A stretch of DNA of 64,000 bases, from NCBI RefSeq assembly GCF_000314975.1, contig NZ_BAEN01000015.1:122484-186483 (forward strand), written 5' to 3'. The translations under genes and the position numbers were made by a program. Of the stretch, positions 8,948 through 18,018 are shown in pieces. Each line of letters starts with the position of its first letter. Within the stretch, counting starts at the first letter, position 1. The stretch comes from Aliiglaciecola lipolytica E3. Lineage in GTDB: Bacteria; Pseudomonadota; Gammaproteobacteria; Enterobacterales; Alteromonadaceae. The notes under the pieces are model-generated. The model made no database searches. It worked only from the letters and a program-made list of their open reading frames with translations, and was not told where the DNA came from.

Positions 8948-9260
8948 TTCATTGTTTCCTTGTTGTCATGTTAAAACATAAGAAAGCAATATATGTGCCC
9001 TAGATAACTATTTGAATTATATTGGTTATTTTATTTTAATAGGTTGGGGTGTGTAATTTATACTGTGTTGACGATAAGAATTACCGAAAAGGTTAAGTAG
9101 TCGACTCTGCAACAGGTTCTTTATAACTGCCAGAGTTAAACATGATCGCTGCATAGTTAACTAACTTGGTAAATGATCCTCATTTAGTCGATCTAAAATT
9201 AAGCCTGACCGGCGCACAGCCAGTCGTTGTAGTTTGGCTTTTAGGAGAAACCTACATGCT
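8948..9260. other. Intergenic region, 313 bp
   Basis: AT-rich at the MAPEG side, where the promoter of the MAPEG-SDR unit should lie. On the other side, about 9200-9230 holds a GC-rich imperfect hairpin (GACCGGCGCACAGCCAGTC) beyond the 3' end of the CheB-CheR kinase gene, a possible weak terminator without a good T-run. No ORF is convincing. Confidence 0.4.
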
Positions 9261-12200
9261 TTATAGCAAGGTTGTTAAATGTTCAGCATACGAGGTAATT
9301 ATATTTAGCAAATCGTCCATTTTAGCCGGTTTAGTCATATGATGATCGAATCCGGCCTCTATCGACCTAGCTTGCGCATCTTTGTGGCCAAAACCAGTCA
9401 GTGCAATACTTAGTAGGTTACTGTGTAGCTTCTGTGATTTTAGTGCGGCCAATAGATTGTAGCCGGTCATGTCGGGTAGACCAATATCCAAAATAAGGAC
9501 ATTAGGTTTGAAGCTGTTATAAGTCGATATCGCTGATTTTCCATCGATGCATGCAACAACCTCACAGCCTTTAAGCTCCAAAATCATTGAAAGTCCGTAG
9601 GCGGCATCTTCATTGTCGTCTACTACCAATACTTTTAAATTTTTATACAGCTCAACTTTCGAGGCTACTTTTGAGCGATGAAAGTCTTTCTTCTGTTCAG
9701 CTTTTTCAGCGAGTGAGACATCGGCAATTGGAAACCTCAGAATGAAATTACTACCAGCACCAAGTCCATTACTCTCTACATGCACCGAACCGCCATGCAA
9801 TGTCATAAACTGTTTCACCAATGACAATCCAATCCCCAATCCTGCATTGTCGGTGTATAAGTTATGATTTATCTGTTCAAATGGCTCGAAGATCTTATCG
9901 CGCATGGCCGTTTCAATTCCCATTCCATTGTCTCTAATATTAATAATGCACTCATCATTGAGGCGCATAAGTTCAATTTTGATTTGCCCTAAATCTGGGG
10001 TAAATTTGAATGCGTTATTAATGACGTTGACTATGGCCTGCTGCATACGGATTTTGTCTATCCGAGCCACAATAGTTTCTTTGGGTAACAATAAAGTGTG
10101 GTGCTGCTGCTTTTGCTCAAACTTAAGTAAAAAGCTGTCATATATTTCTTGCAGTAGCTGGTTAACATCTATTACCTGTTTATTCAGTTGTATTTTTCCC
10201 TCTTCAATTCGGGTCAAATCTAACAGGTCATCGAGCAAGGAAGATATTACGCTAACATTTGACTCTATCATCTTGACTGCCTTAGGCAGATGACTCGTAT
10301 CTTGATCGATAATTAGCAATCCACTGCTGATTGCTGCAAGTGGATTTCTAATTTCATGCCCTAAAGTAGCTAAAAATTCATTTTTCTTTTCGTTTGCATT
10401 TTGTAGTTCAGTGACAGCCCTTCTTAACGAACTTTCTAGATTCTTGCGTTCAGTTATATCAATAACCATGCCTATCATCTTGTGAGCCTTGTTATCTACA
10501 AAGGTCACTTGGCCAGTGGCTTCAATCCATGTCACTTTTGCCGTTTTCTTATTAATGACTCGATATGTTACTTGATAATGTCCATTGCCGTCTGGACGCC
10601 CGGCGAGCTCAATTGCATGATTGACCTGTGCGATGTCATCTTCATGAATCTGCTCAGCAAAGGTCTCGAAATTTATTTCATGTCTGTCTAAGCCCCAGAT
10701 TTCGAGCAATAAGTCATCCCAATCAACAGCACCCGTTTGCATCATAAATTCAAACGAGCCCAGACGGTTTGAATCTTTGGCTATGCGCAACCGATTTTCA
10801 TTGTCTCGTAACTTCTGTTCAATTGACGTACGTTGAATGGCAATCGAAAGAATGTTGGCGGCTGAACGTAAAAAATTCGCATCATCTTTAGTAAAGTGTT
10901 GTTTAGTTTTGGTGTGTATACTGAGCACACCATAAGGATATTCGCCGTTTTCAATCACGCAACTAATACCACTGACGACTTTATGTTCGGTCAATAAGTT
11001 AGGTCCTGTAAAACGCCGCTCAGTTGCCAAGTCGTCGACAATTACTGGTTCAGTGCTGGTTAACGCAAACCCTGCTTGCGAGCAATTGCCAGTTTGAACT
11101 CTGGTATTACCAACTAGGCCTGCATCCCAGCCAACTCCTGCTTTTAACAATAAACTGTTTTCATTTGGTAAATACTTTAACACTTTGGCGAAATCAGCAT
11201 TTAGAGTATGGGCGACTTCGCGTACTAGACGGTCGGTTAAGTTATCGATATTGTCGGTACTGAGTGCTTCAATACCAAGCTTTGAGATAATCGCGTGTTG
11301 TTGACCGCTTGTCTGTAATCCAGCGACCGCTACTTTTAAGCTGTTTATGTCGTTAAATGTCAGTACGACGCCTTCAACACGTCGGTCTTCCGTTTGATAG
11401 GGTAAAATACGTTGCAAATACCATCGATTACCCACTCTAATTTCTCTTTCCGATGACTCAAGGCTGTCTAGCACTTGAATTGCATCATTGAGTGTATTTT
11501 GGTCAACAAATTGTTGAGATATTTCTTCCAAAGGCCTGTTAATGTCTGAAGAGCCAAGTTTAAGTAATCTTTCTGCAGCAGGCGTGAAGCGCTTAACTTT
11601 TAATTCATTGGTCAAAAATACAGTGGCTAGATTAGTGCTTGCAAGGAAGTTATTGATATCGTTATGTGTAGATGATAGCTGCTCGATCTTGTCTTTTAAT
11701 TGCGCGTTTACTGTCGTCAATTCTTCGTTAAGTGAACGAAGTTCTTCTGTACTAGCTTCTAATTCCTCATTGGAAGATTGCAATTCTTCGTTGGTACTCA
11801 ACGCTTCCTCATGGGATGCTTTGAGTTCTTCGGTGCTTGTTTCTAACTCTTCAAGCGTATTCTGCAACTCTTCTCTGGTATCTTTAAGTTCTTGCTCCAT
11901 GGCATCGAACATTTTGTATTGGTCTTCACCATCGTCATGTCCAAGTTGGTATCCGTTTTTTTCATCATCACTTAACGTTACCTTTTCAAACGTAACGACG
12001 ACTGAACCTTGTAATGCACTATCATCTATAATCGGGGTGATAGTTGCTCTGTTGAAGGTCTTGTCTTGATTTACCGAGTCAGAATAATTGGATTGATTGA
12101 CGATCACTTGCTGATTAGATTTTTTGGCTTTAAATATCCCGCTGCGCAGTCGCGTACACATATCGGCGTCTAACATGGCGAAAAAATTGAACTCAGCCTG

Positions 12201-13838
12201 TCCTTGAGGCAGTTGTAGAAATTCATTTACCTCGCCATGGATATAGTTTACTCGATGATTTTCATCTAGCAGAACGGATGGCTTCAACGCGCTAAGTAAA
12301 GCTAATTGGCTTTTTCCAAGTTGATTGTTTGTAGCTGCTTGTGTGTTTCTGCCTACAGTTGTTTTTATTGTTCGATTGAAAAAGCTCGGTGTTTGGGTTG
12401 ACCTAAGAGTTTGCCCTTGTCGTTCAATGCGAGAAAAAATCCGCCACTTATGCGACACAGGGGTAAACTGTTTTTTATGATCCCCAATAGTTTCTGAGCT
12501 TCCTAAAAACAGATAGCCATTAGGCAGCAAAGCGAAGTAAAACGAGCTTAATACTTTTTGCTGTACCGAAGAACGCAGGTAAATAAGCAGGTTACGACAG
12601 CATACTAAGTGCAACTTGGAGAACGGAGGATCGGTATACACATTTTGTGTAGCAAAGGATATGCAATCACGTAATTCACTGTTTACTACGAAGTAACCAT
12701 CTTCTTTCGGGTGAAAGTACTTTTTGAGGTATTCTTCCGGTAATTCTGAGGCGATACTGACAGAAAAAACGCCGAGTCGAGCTTTGGCTACAACTCCATC
12801 ATCGACGTCAGTGGCGAAGATTTTAATGGCTAAATCTTTTCCAGATTTTTCAATTTCTTCTTTGAAAAGAATTGCTACAGTGTAGGCTTCTTCACCTGTT
12901 GAACAGCCTGCCACCCAGACGCGAATATCACTCCCTTCTTCTACCTCCGATACTATTTTACTCACCACGTCGCTTTCTAGAATCGCAAACGCTTCTTTGT
13001 CGCGGAAAAAATCAGTGACATTGATCAATAAGTCACGCATGAGCATTTTGCGTTCTGTCTGGCTATTACGCAAAAGCTCGATATAGGACGCTTCGTCTTG
13101 TTTGTCGGTGAGACTCATTCGTCGATATAGACGGCGATGTACCGTTGTTTCCTTGTACTGATCTAACACAAAATTTTCATGCGCTTTTAACAGCGACGAG
13201 ACAATTTGTAAGGTTTTATCACTCTCATCTAAGGGATCTTTGGGGTCCAATTCATGATAAGGATGATTGGCATATTCTTGGAGTAGTTGAATCATATCCT
13301 CTATATTTAATACTTGGTCGACCACACCCGCATCAATTGCACTGTTTGGCATGCTTGGGTATTCAGCTGTCTCAGGCGTCTGCACTATAGCTAGGCCTCC
13401 ACCGGCTTTTAAAGCCCTCAGTCCCGTGGTGCCATCGCTACCAGACCCAGACAGTACAATACCTACCGCTTTAGACTTGTATTGTTGGGCCATTGAGCGA
13501 AAAAGATGATCTATCGCTAAGCGACTGCCTAGCTGATGTTGTGGTTTTACGATTCGAATACGGTGGCCAACAACCTCGATATTCGAATTTGGCGGAATTA
13601 AATAAGCGTGTCCCGCGTGGATAATTTGGTTGTTTTGTGCTTGAGAAAACGAAAAGTCGGCATGTCTCTCTAATATGTCAACCATCATACTTTTATGATT
13701 AGGATCGAGGTGTTGAACGACGATAAAAGCAAGAGGGACGTCTTTGGGAACCGTTTTAAAAAACTGCTTTAATGCATCTAATCCGCCGGCAGAAGCGCCG
13801 ATTCCGACAACTAACAATGGATGGCTTATTTTACTCAC
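9261..13838 (-). CDS. CheB-CheR-PAS-GAF-PAS hybrid histidine kinase with receiver
   Basis: A 1525-residue fusion that joins chemoreceptor-modification enzymes to a hybrid sensor kinase. Residues 5-190 are a CheB methylesterase with a complete triad (S16 in GASAGG, H43, D135 in GSGSDG). Residues 205-470 are a CheR methyltransferase with the SAM motif VWVAGCSTGEEAY. A PAS-like segment near 515-620 is followed by a strongly heptad coiled coil of ELE/EELQ repeats (about 645-715), another PAS (730-830), a GAF (845-995), and a PAS with PAC (1015-1130). The kinase has HisKA H in LGHEIRNP near 1160 and HATPase boxes (NVINNAFKF, DNGMGI, GLGIGLSL). A C-terminal receiver has its phospho-Asp in LILDIGLPD near 1451. 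It lies alone, with no chemotaxis operon nearby. Likely a cytoplasmic stress or light sensor; the input is unknown. Confidence 0.93.
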   Translation of the reverse strand: MSKISHPLLVVGIGASAGGLDALKQFFKTVPKDVPLAFIVVQHLDPNHKSMMVDILERHADFSFSQAQNNQIIHAGHAYLIPPNSNIEVVGHRIRIVKPQHQLGSRLAIDHLFRSMAQQYKSKAVGIVLSGSGSDGTTGLRALKAGGGLAIVQTPETAEYPSMPNSAIDAGVVDQVLNIEDMIQLLQEYANHPYHELDPKDPLDESDKTLQIVSSLLKAHENFVLDQYKETTVHRRLYRRMSLTDKQDEASYIELLRNSQTERKMLMRDLLINVTDFFRDKEAFAILESDVVSKIVSEVEEGSDIRVWVAGCSTGEEAYTVAILFKEEIEKSGKDLAIKIFATDVDDGVVAKARLGVFSVSIASELPEEYLKKYFHPKEDGYFVVNSELRDCISFATQNVYTDPPFSKLHLVCCRNLLIYLRSSVQQKVLSSFYFALLPNGYLFLGSSETIGDHKKQFTPVSHKWRIFSRIERQGQTLRSTQTPSFFNRTIKTTVGRNTQAATNNQLGKSQLALLSALKPSVLLDENHRVNYIHGEVNEFLQLPQGQAEFNFFAMLDADMCTRLRSGIFKAKKSNQQVIVNQSNYSDSVNQDKTFNRATITPIIDDSALQGSVVVTFEKVTLSDDEKNGYQLGHDDGEDQYKMFDAMEQELKDTREELQNTLEELETSTEELKASHEEALSTNEELQSSNEELEASTEELRSLNEELTTVNAQLKDKIEQLSSTHNDINNFLASTNLATVFLTNELKVKRFTPAAERLLKLGSSDINRPLEEISQQFVDQNTLNDAIQVLDSLESSEREIRVGNRWYLQRILPYQTEDRRVEGVVLTFNDINSLKVAVAGLQTSGQQHAIISKLGIEALSTDNIDNLTDRLVREVAHTLNADFAKVLKYLPNENSLLLKAGVGWDAGLVGNTRVQTGNCSQAGFALTSTEPVIVDDLATERRFTGPNLLTEHKVVSGISCVIENGEYPYGVLSIHTKTKQHFTKDDANFLRSAANILSIAIQRTSIEQKLRDNENRLRIAKDSNRLGSFEFMMQTGAVDWDDLLLEIWGLDRHEINFETFAEQIHEDDIAQVNHAIELAGRPDGNGHYQVTYRVINKKTAKVTWIEATGQVTFVDNKAHKMIGMVIDITERKNLESSLRRAVTELQNANEKKNEFLATLGHEIRNPLAAISSGLLIIDQDTSHLPKAVKMIESNVSVISSLLDDLLDLTRIEEGKIQLNKQVIDVNQLLQEIYDSFLLKFEQKQQHHTLLLPKETIVARIDKIRMQQAIVNVINNAFKFTPDLGQIKIELMRLNDECIINIRDNGMGIETAMRDKIFEPFEQINHNLYTDNAGLGIGLSLVKQFMTLHGGSVHVESNGLGAGSNFILRFPIADVSLAEKAEQKKDFHRSKVASKVELYKNLKVLVVDDNEDAAYGLSMILELKGCEVVACIDGKSAISTYNSFKPNVLILDIGLPDMTGYNLLAALKSQKLHSNLLSIALTGFGHKDAQARSIEAGFDHHMTKPAKMDDLLNIITSYAEHLTTLL

Positions 13839-14482
13839 AGACGTTTGGCTCCGTTTAGTCGAAGAAATAACAATTTTCAGTACGGCTAAATAAACTGTGT
13901 CTGAATTTTAGAACCACACAAGTGTAAAAACACCGCATAACCCGTTGAAGCCATTCGATTTTAGTAACCACTAGGTGGGCTGTCAACGGCTAAGGTAAAT
14001 TTACGTCATGGTTCAGCTTTATAGTCTGGCGAATAGCAGACTAAAACTTTACCAAAGTACTCAGCGGGCAAGGTTTGCGCTGCCGTTGGGGGACTATTAA
14101 ACCTCTGTTCAAATTAAATAACATCGTAAATTTAAAATAAAAAGGGGTCGGAGTGAATTAAATATTTTATTCACACCGACCCCTTTTTACAGTTTAGACA
14201 GACATAGTTTTAAAGTTAAATCAATCCTTGGTGAAGAGCCGGATTGTGGTCTATAGTTTTTTAGCCTCTGGAATAAGTTTGCGCCCAACTTGCTTAAACT
14301 CTTTGCATGCCAATAGATTTGAATTGAATGATAGATATACAAACCTATTTTAATTTTGTACTAAACGTTGTCTATATTATTGAAATTGATCTGTGGAAAT
14401 TTAGGGTTTACAGGTTGGAAGGGCTGGGTTCCCGCATTTGAATACATCAATAAAATAAATCGAATATACAAGGGATGGTAAA
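13839..14482. other. Intergenic region, 644 bp, carrying a long inverted repeat
   Basis: It separates the minus-strand fusion kinase from a plus-strand secreted protein. The one clear structure is the inverted repeat at 14139-14188, described separately. TTTAGACAGACAT at 14193-14205 resembles the GACAGGCAT motif seen further on. No ORF with a credible ribosome binding site was found. Confidence 0.5.
14139..14188. repeat. Orphan RAYT/MITE-type inverted repeat (AAAAAGGGGTCGG... hairpin)
   Basis: Two 20-base arms, AAAAAGGGGTCGGAGTGAAT (14139-14158) and its inverse (14169-14188), match at 19 of 20 positions and are separated by a 10-base AT loop. Repeats of the GGGGTC(A/G)GAGT(G/A)AAT type are familiar in gammaproteobacteria as ends of RAYT-type elements. 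No matching transposase is next to it, so this looks like a non-autonomous copy. The T-run after the right arm could also make it a terminator. Confidence 0.7.
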
Positions 14483-15079
14483 ATGAAAAAAGTGCTTCAA
14501 ATGTTATCGGTTCTTGGCCTCGTTTTAGTAGCTGCTGAGGCGGATGCTATGACAGACCAAGAAAAGCAAGAAGTTACTTATGCCAGTGAAGCAGCGCCAA
14601 ATCACATTACTGATTCGGCGACATTCGTTATTTTCCGTGACGGAAAGTTTCAGACAATAAAAAAGGGCAGTAATGATTTTACCTGCTTAGTTGTGCGTAA
14701 CCCAAATGGACGGTTTGAACCTGCATGTTTGAATAAACCTGCAATGGAAACAGTGTTACCAACATTAGAATATCACACTGCTCGTCTTTACGACGGAGCC
14801 AGCACAAAGCAAGTGATGGGTGAAATAGCCAAAAAGTTTGAGAAGGATGAGTTGCCCACGGCAAAAGTTGGGGCTTTGGTGTACATGATGTCTAAAAATA
14901 ATCAGGCTTACCTCGAGGATACTGACGAGTTGATTTCGTTTCCTCCCCATCAGATGTATTTTATGCCAAAGCTGTCTGCTGATGTGTTCTCACTGGCTGA
15001 GAGTACGTTTTCTCCGGGGAGTCCTTGGCTTTTTCAGGAATATCCTCACATGTCATGCTTGATTGTTTTTACCAAATAA
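14483..15079 (+). CDS. Secreted protein of unknown function
   Basis: A 198-residue protein with an N-terminal signal peptide (MKKVLQMLSVLGLVLVAA, probable cleavage around AEADA-MT). The mature part contains ITDSATFVIF, NDFTCLVVRNPNG and EPACLNKPA, giving two cysteines that could form a disulfide, and later PPHQMYFMPKLSADVF. AAGGGATGG precedes the ATG. I do not recognise a catalytic motif; the pattern resembles a family of uncharacterised exported bacterial proteins. It stands alone between the orphan hairpin and the RAYT repeat array. Confidence 0.7.
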   Translation: MKKVLQMLSVLGLVLVAAEADAMTDQEKQEVTYASEAAPNHITDSATFVIFRDGKFQTIKKGSNDFTCLVVRNPNGRFEPACLNKPAMETVLPTLEYHTARLYDGASTKQVMGEIAKKFEKDELPTAKVGALVYMMSKNNQAYLEDTDELISFPPHQMYFMPKLSADVFSLAESTFSPGSPWLFQEYPHMSCLIVFTK

Positions 15080-15662
15080 TACCGTTGGATAATTGGAGAG
15101 ATTGAAAGGCCGGCTGCATAATTATGTCCGCGATACGAGACAGTTTTCTGAGTGAATTCAATCCTTGTTTACACGTTAACAATGAAGAAAGTAGCTACTG
15201 AATTAAATTAGATGAATTAAATTAGACAGGCATGATTTACTTAGACCGATTTACATAGACAGACCGATTTACATAGACAGGCATAAGTATCAAGCAAAAT
15301 AATCACACTCGTTTAATCGCAATTATTAAAATAAAGGTGAATGATTTAGATAGACAGGCATAAGTATCAAGTAGACATGATTTACATAGACAGGCATAAG
15401 TATCAAGCAAAATAATCACACTCGTTTAATCGCAATTATTAAAATAAAGGTGAATGATTTAGATAGACAGGCATAAGTATCAAGCAAAATAATCACACTC
15501 GACTAATCGCAATTCTTAAAATAAAGGTGAAGAAAAATATTACCGTTTTTTATATGTTCGGATTTTTGGTTAAAAAAATAGAATTAACCATATGAAAATG
15601 TCAAAACATGGGGCTACATTTTATTGCGGTAGTGTTTGGAGCTTAAATTGCGTTTTTCTATG
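15080..15662. other. Intergenic region, 583 bp, mostly repeat array
   Basis: More than half of this gap is the GACAGGCAT direct-repeat array at 15224-15535. The flanks (15080-15223 and 15536-15662) are AT-rich and hold no convincing ORF. The array lies on the 3' side of the RAYT gene. Confidence 0.6.
15224..15535. repeat. RAYT-associated direct-repeat array (GACAGGCATAAG units)
   Basis: The 20-base core AGACAGGCATAAGTATCAAG occurs at 15275, 15352, 15388 and 15465, with spacings of 77, 36 and 77 bases. A near core is at 15224 (AGACAGGCATGATTTAC) and a degenerate one (AGACAGACCGATTTAC) lies between. The 77-base unit also carries ATAATCACACTCG and AATAAAGGTGAA, so a larger 113-base unit (15266 and 15379) has been duplicated almost perfectly. 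The motif recurs in inverse orientation upstream of the RAYT gene. Confidence 0.85.
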
Positions 15663-16613
15663 TTAATTAGCTGAGATTTGGCGGTATCGTTGTCGATATT
15701 GTTTAATGCTGTTAGTTTGTCCTGCTGCGACGCTAAACGACGACTCAAAGTTTGAAAAAAGGGTTTGCCAAGAGCTTTCATTTATTCCTAAACGCATCAA
15801 AATAGGAGACTCGTCAAAATTGATTGAGCCGCGTTTGTTAGGCTGTAGACTGCGACCAGAAATATCGACTAGTGACAGGTAATCAATTAGATCGAATGTT
15901 AAACCTGGTGGTTGAGGTTGCGTCGGATTACCTATCAATGGCATCAACGTTGGGGGCTGCTTACCTTTTTTAAAATCCAGAATGCGGCGTTTCACGCTTG
16001 TGTGCTCTGATGTTTCAGGCGAGCTAGCTATATTAGCGCGAATGGGGTTCAAATCCACATAAACCATGCATGCTGCGATGGCATGCTCATCCAATAGTGC
16101 CTGAGACTTAAATCGTCCTTCCCAAAAATGACCTGTGCAGTGGTCTTCTCGATTCGCTTTTCGGGCAATCGGTTCGTTGAGTTCTCGCATAAACCAACTT
16201 ATGTCCATTAATCGTTGTCGATAGATTGATAAGGTTGCGCGTAGAGTATTCAACTCTGCAGCTGTGAGTGACAACTCATCAGAGTTTACAAATTTTTGCG
16301 TTAACAATGTGCCTTTGTGGAGCTTATGCCATCTCAAACAGACCTGTTTATCTGTCCAGTTTTTGATTTTATCGGTATTAACATGTAGTACAACATGGGA
16401 ATGATTACTCATGATTGCATAGGCACATACTTCAATTGCAAATACAGTGGATAAAAACAGTAACCTGTCTTCAACCCATTGACGCCGATGTTCAAAGTTT
16501 TTACCTGTTACTTTGTCTTCGCCACATAAATATGCTCTTCGTACACAACGAGATACACAATGATAATAGGGAGTGTCACTTAGAGAAATTTGAAGCTTCC
16601 TTGCAATAGGCAT
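15663..16613 (-). CDS. REP-associated tyrosine transposase (RAYT, Y1_Tnp/HUH family)
   Basis: A 316-residue single-strand transposase of the IS200-like Y1 superfamily. The HUH metal motif is H71-S-H73 in AIMSNHSHVV, the N-terminus has PYYHCVSRCVRRAYLCG, typical of this RAYT subgroup, and the candidate nucleophilic tyrosine is in MVYVDLNPIRA. I start it at the ATG at 16613, eleven codons inside the longest frame, because AAAAGGA stands six bases upstream. RAYTs are usually single-copy housekeeping-like genes that mobilise REP sequences. Here the gene is bracketed by inverted copies of GACAGGCATAA: the array at its 3' side and TTATGCCTGTC at its 5' side. It appears intact. Confidence 0.9.
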   Translation of the reverse strand: MPIARKLQISLSDTPYYHCVSRCVRRAYLCGEDKVTGKNFEHRRQWVEDRLLFLSTVFAIEVCAYAIMSNHSHVVLHVNTDKIKNWTDKQVCLRWHKLHKGTLLTQKFVNSDELSLTAAELNTLRATLSIYRQRLMDISWFMRELNEPIARKANREDHCTGHFWEGRFKSQALLDEHAIAACMVYVDLNPIRANIASSPETSEHTSVKRRILDFKKGKQPPTLMPLIGNPTQPQPPGLTFDLIDYLSLVDISGRSLQPNKRGSINFDESPILMRLGINESSWQTLFSNFESSFSVAAGQTNSIKQYRQRYRQISAN

Positions 16614-16665
16614 GGCGATTCCTTTTAAAAACCTTACCTTTAGCATAGTTGAAAGCCGATGGGTG

Positions 16666-16710
16666 AAGGTCTAGTTTATGACTGTCTCAAGGTCTAGTTT
16701 ATGCCTGTCT
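16666..16710. repeat. RAYT-associated motif pair at 5' side of the transposase
   Basis: Two direct copies of AAGGTCTAGTTTATG(A/C)CTGTCT, at 16666-16687 and 16689-16710 (period 23). The core TTATGCCTGTC is the inverse complement of the GACAGGCATAA cores at 15224-15535, so RAYT lies between inverted motif sets. Confidence 0.75.
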
Positions 16711-16730
16711 AAGACATAAATTTCGTAACA

Positions 16731-17714
16731 TTAATTCGCGACTAAATACTCGAGCAGCTTCAAAGTGGCTTTTTCATCTGGGCTAAAATATTTAGCTCGC
16801 GTGCGTTTGAGTTGTTTACGGAAATAAGCAAGTGTGCGGCCGCTTTCGTAATGCAATATAACGTTAGGATGGATATAATTTGAACGACACACAGCTGGCG
16901 TATTTCCTAGTTCATTTGCCACTTTTTTAACCGCCGCTAAAACATTACTTTTATTAAGTTTTTGATCTTTTGCTGGGCCAATTTCCTCAAGGGCAATTGC
17001 CATAAGCACCGTTCCAGCCCAGGTTCGAAAGTCTTTTGCACTAAAGTCTTCACCCATTACTTCGGCAATGTATTGATTTAAATCCTGAGCGTTTATTTTC
17101 TTACGCTGTCCATCAGGCAAAGTAATGTCGAACAATTCGTAACCCGTCATTTTTTCCAATTGCATCAAAACCTTGCGTACGTGTTTATCATTGATTTCTC
17201 TGTGCTGAGGTTGATGACTCTTGCCCATATAATCAAATTCCACATGGCTATTTTCAATGTTCATGTGCTTTACCCGTAATGTCGTCAAGCCGTATGTTTT
17301 GTTATCTCGAGTATAAGTGGGGTTGCCGGGTCTAAAAAACGCGTCATCTAACATGCGAGTCATACAGGCCAGAACCGCCTTTTCATCGATGGGACGTCGA
17401 GTAATATGTTGTCCGGTAACCCTCCGCATGGTTGAAAGCTCTTTCGCAAACCGCAAAATCCGTTCAAATTTTTGCTCGCTCGCTTGCGCTGTCCATTTTG
17501 GATTATAAATATATTGTTTTCGATGTTGTGCATCTCGACCAAAAGCGAGCACTTTGGCGCTACGGTCAAGATTAATTTGTACGTCCTGCCATGCAGGCGG
17601 TATTGCTAAGCTAAGTACCCATCGCTTAAGACCTTTATTCTTAACAGTTTTCCCAGTGGGATACTGATAGGTAAAGGTATCTCCGAAGGGTTTGCGGACA
17701 ATAAAGCGTTCCAT
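16731..17714 (-). CDS. DNA topoisomerase IB (poxvirus-type)
   Basis: A 327-residue type IB topoisomerase, the normal size of the bacterial viral-like family. The N-terminal domain contains LAIPPAWQDVQI and FGRDAQHRKQYIYNPKW. The catalytic domain holds YGLTTLRVKH, FDYMGKSHQP, AKDFRTWAGT and TPAVCRSNYIHP, with the nucleophilic tyrosine at about residue 280. It relaxes supercoils through a 3'-phosphotyrosine intermediate. I use the ATG at 17714 rather than a GTG two codons upstream, because AAGGA is correctly spaced only for the former. It follows the RAYT in the same orientation with motif copies on both sides, suggesting that it belongs to accessory DNA. All key residues look present. Confidence 0.9.
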   Translation of the reverse strand: MERFIVRKPFGDTFTYQYPTGKTVKNKGLKRWVLSLAIPPAWQDVQINLDRSAKVLAFGRDAQHRKQYIYNPKWTAQASEQKFERILRFAKELSTMRRVTGQHITRRPIDEKAVLACMTRMLDDAFFRPGNPTYTRDNKTYGLTTLRVKHMNIENSHVEFDYMGKSHQPQHREINDKHVRKVLMQLEKMTGYELFDITLPDGQRKKINAQDLNQYIAEVMGEDFSAKDFRTWAGTVLMAIALEEIGPAKDQKLNKSNVLAAVKKVANELGNTPAVCRSNYIHPNVILHYESGRTLAYFRKQLKRTRAKYFSPDEKATLKLLEYLVAN

Positions 17715-18018
17715 CTCCACTTCCTTTGTATAAATACATGCTTTCTTAAATTATCCAAGTTGATACGCTTCTGCACTTGATATTGATCAGCTTCAACAAG
17801 GATCAGGGTTGGTATTCTCCACACTATGCAACTAGCAACAGCTTTGCTGATTACGCCTAATTTTTATGACAGGCATACATAGCTGTTAATTGTAGCTTAA
17901 GTATTTTCAACTTCATCTTATGACAATTGTCATTCTTCATTAGTGACATTTGTGCCTTATTTTTAATAGCTGGTGGCGCAATAATAATCTCAACTTCAAC
18001 ACAACTATTGAGATTACA
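17715..18018. other. Divergent promoter region between topo IB and the DesK/DesR operon
   Basis: About 300 bp. It contains a single GACAGGCAT copy at 17868-17876 and, closer to the operon, a perfect palindrome and a degenerate second copy (separate entry). No ORF is evident. Confidence 0.5.
17920..17955. promoter_or_regulatory. Candidate autoregulatory operator of the DesK/DesR-like operon
   Basis: ATGACAATTGTCAT at 17920-17933 is a perfect 14-bp palindrome. A second, imperfect copy (TGACATTTGTGC) starts at 17944, 23 bases, about two helical turns, after the first TGACA. Tandem dyads of this kind suit a NarL/FixJ response regulator dimer pair. It lies about 65-100 bp upstream of the first gene. 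That the operon's own regulator binds it is inference. Confidence 0.5.

Noticed and set aside
11542..12069. Plus-strand Ser-rich frame of 175 codons
   Set aside because: It is the antisense of the Glu-rich coiled coil (GAA/CTT codons) of the fusion kinase, not a gene.
15224..15535. CRISPR array
   Set aside because: Unit spacing alternates 77/36, repeats are longer than spacers, spacers are themselves repeated and no cas gene is present.
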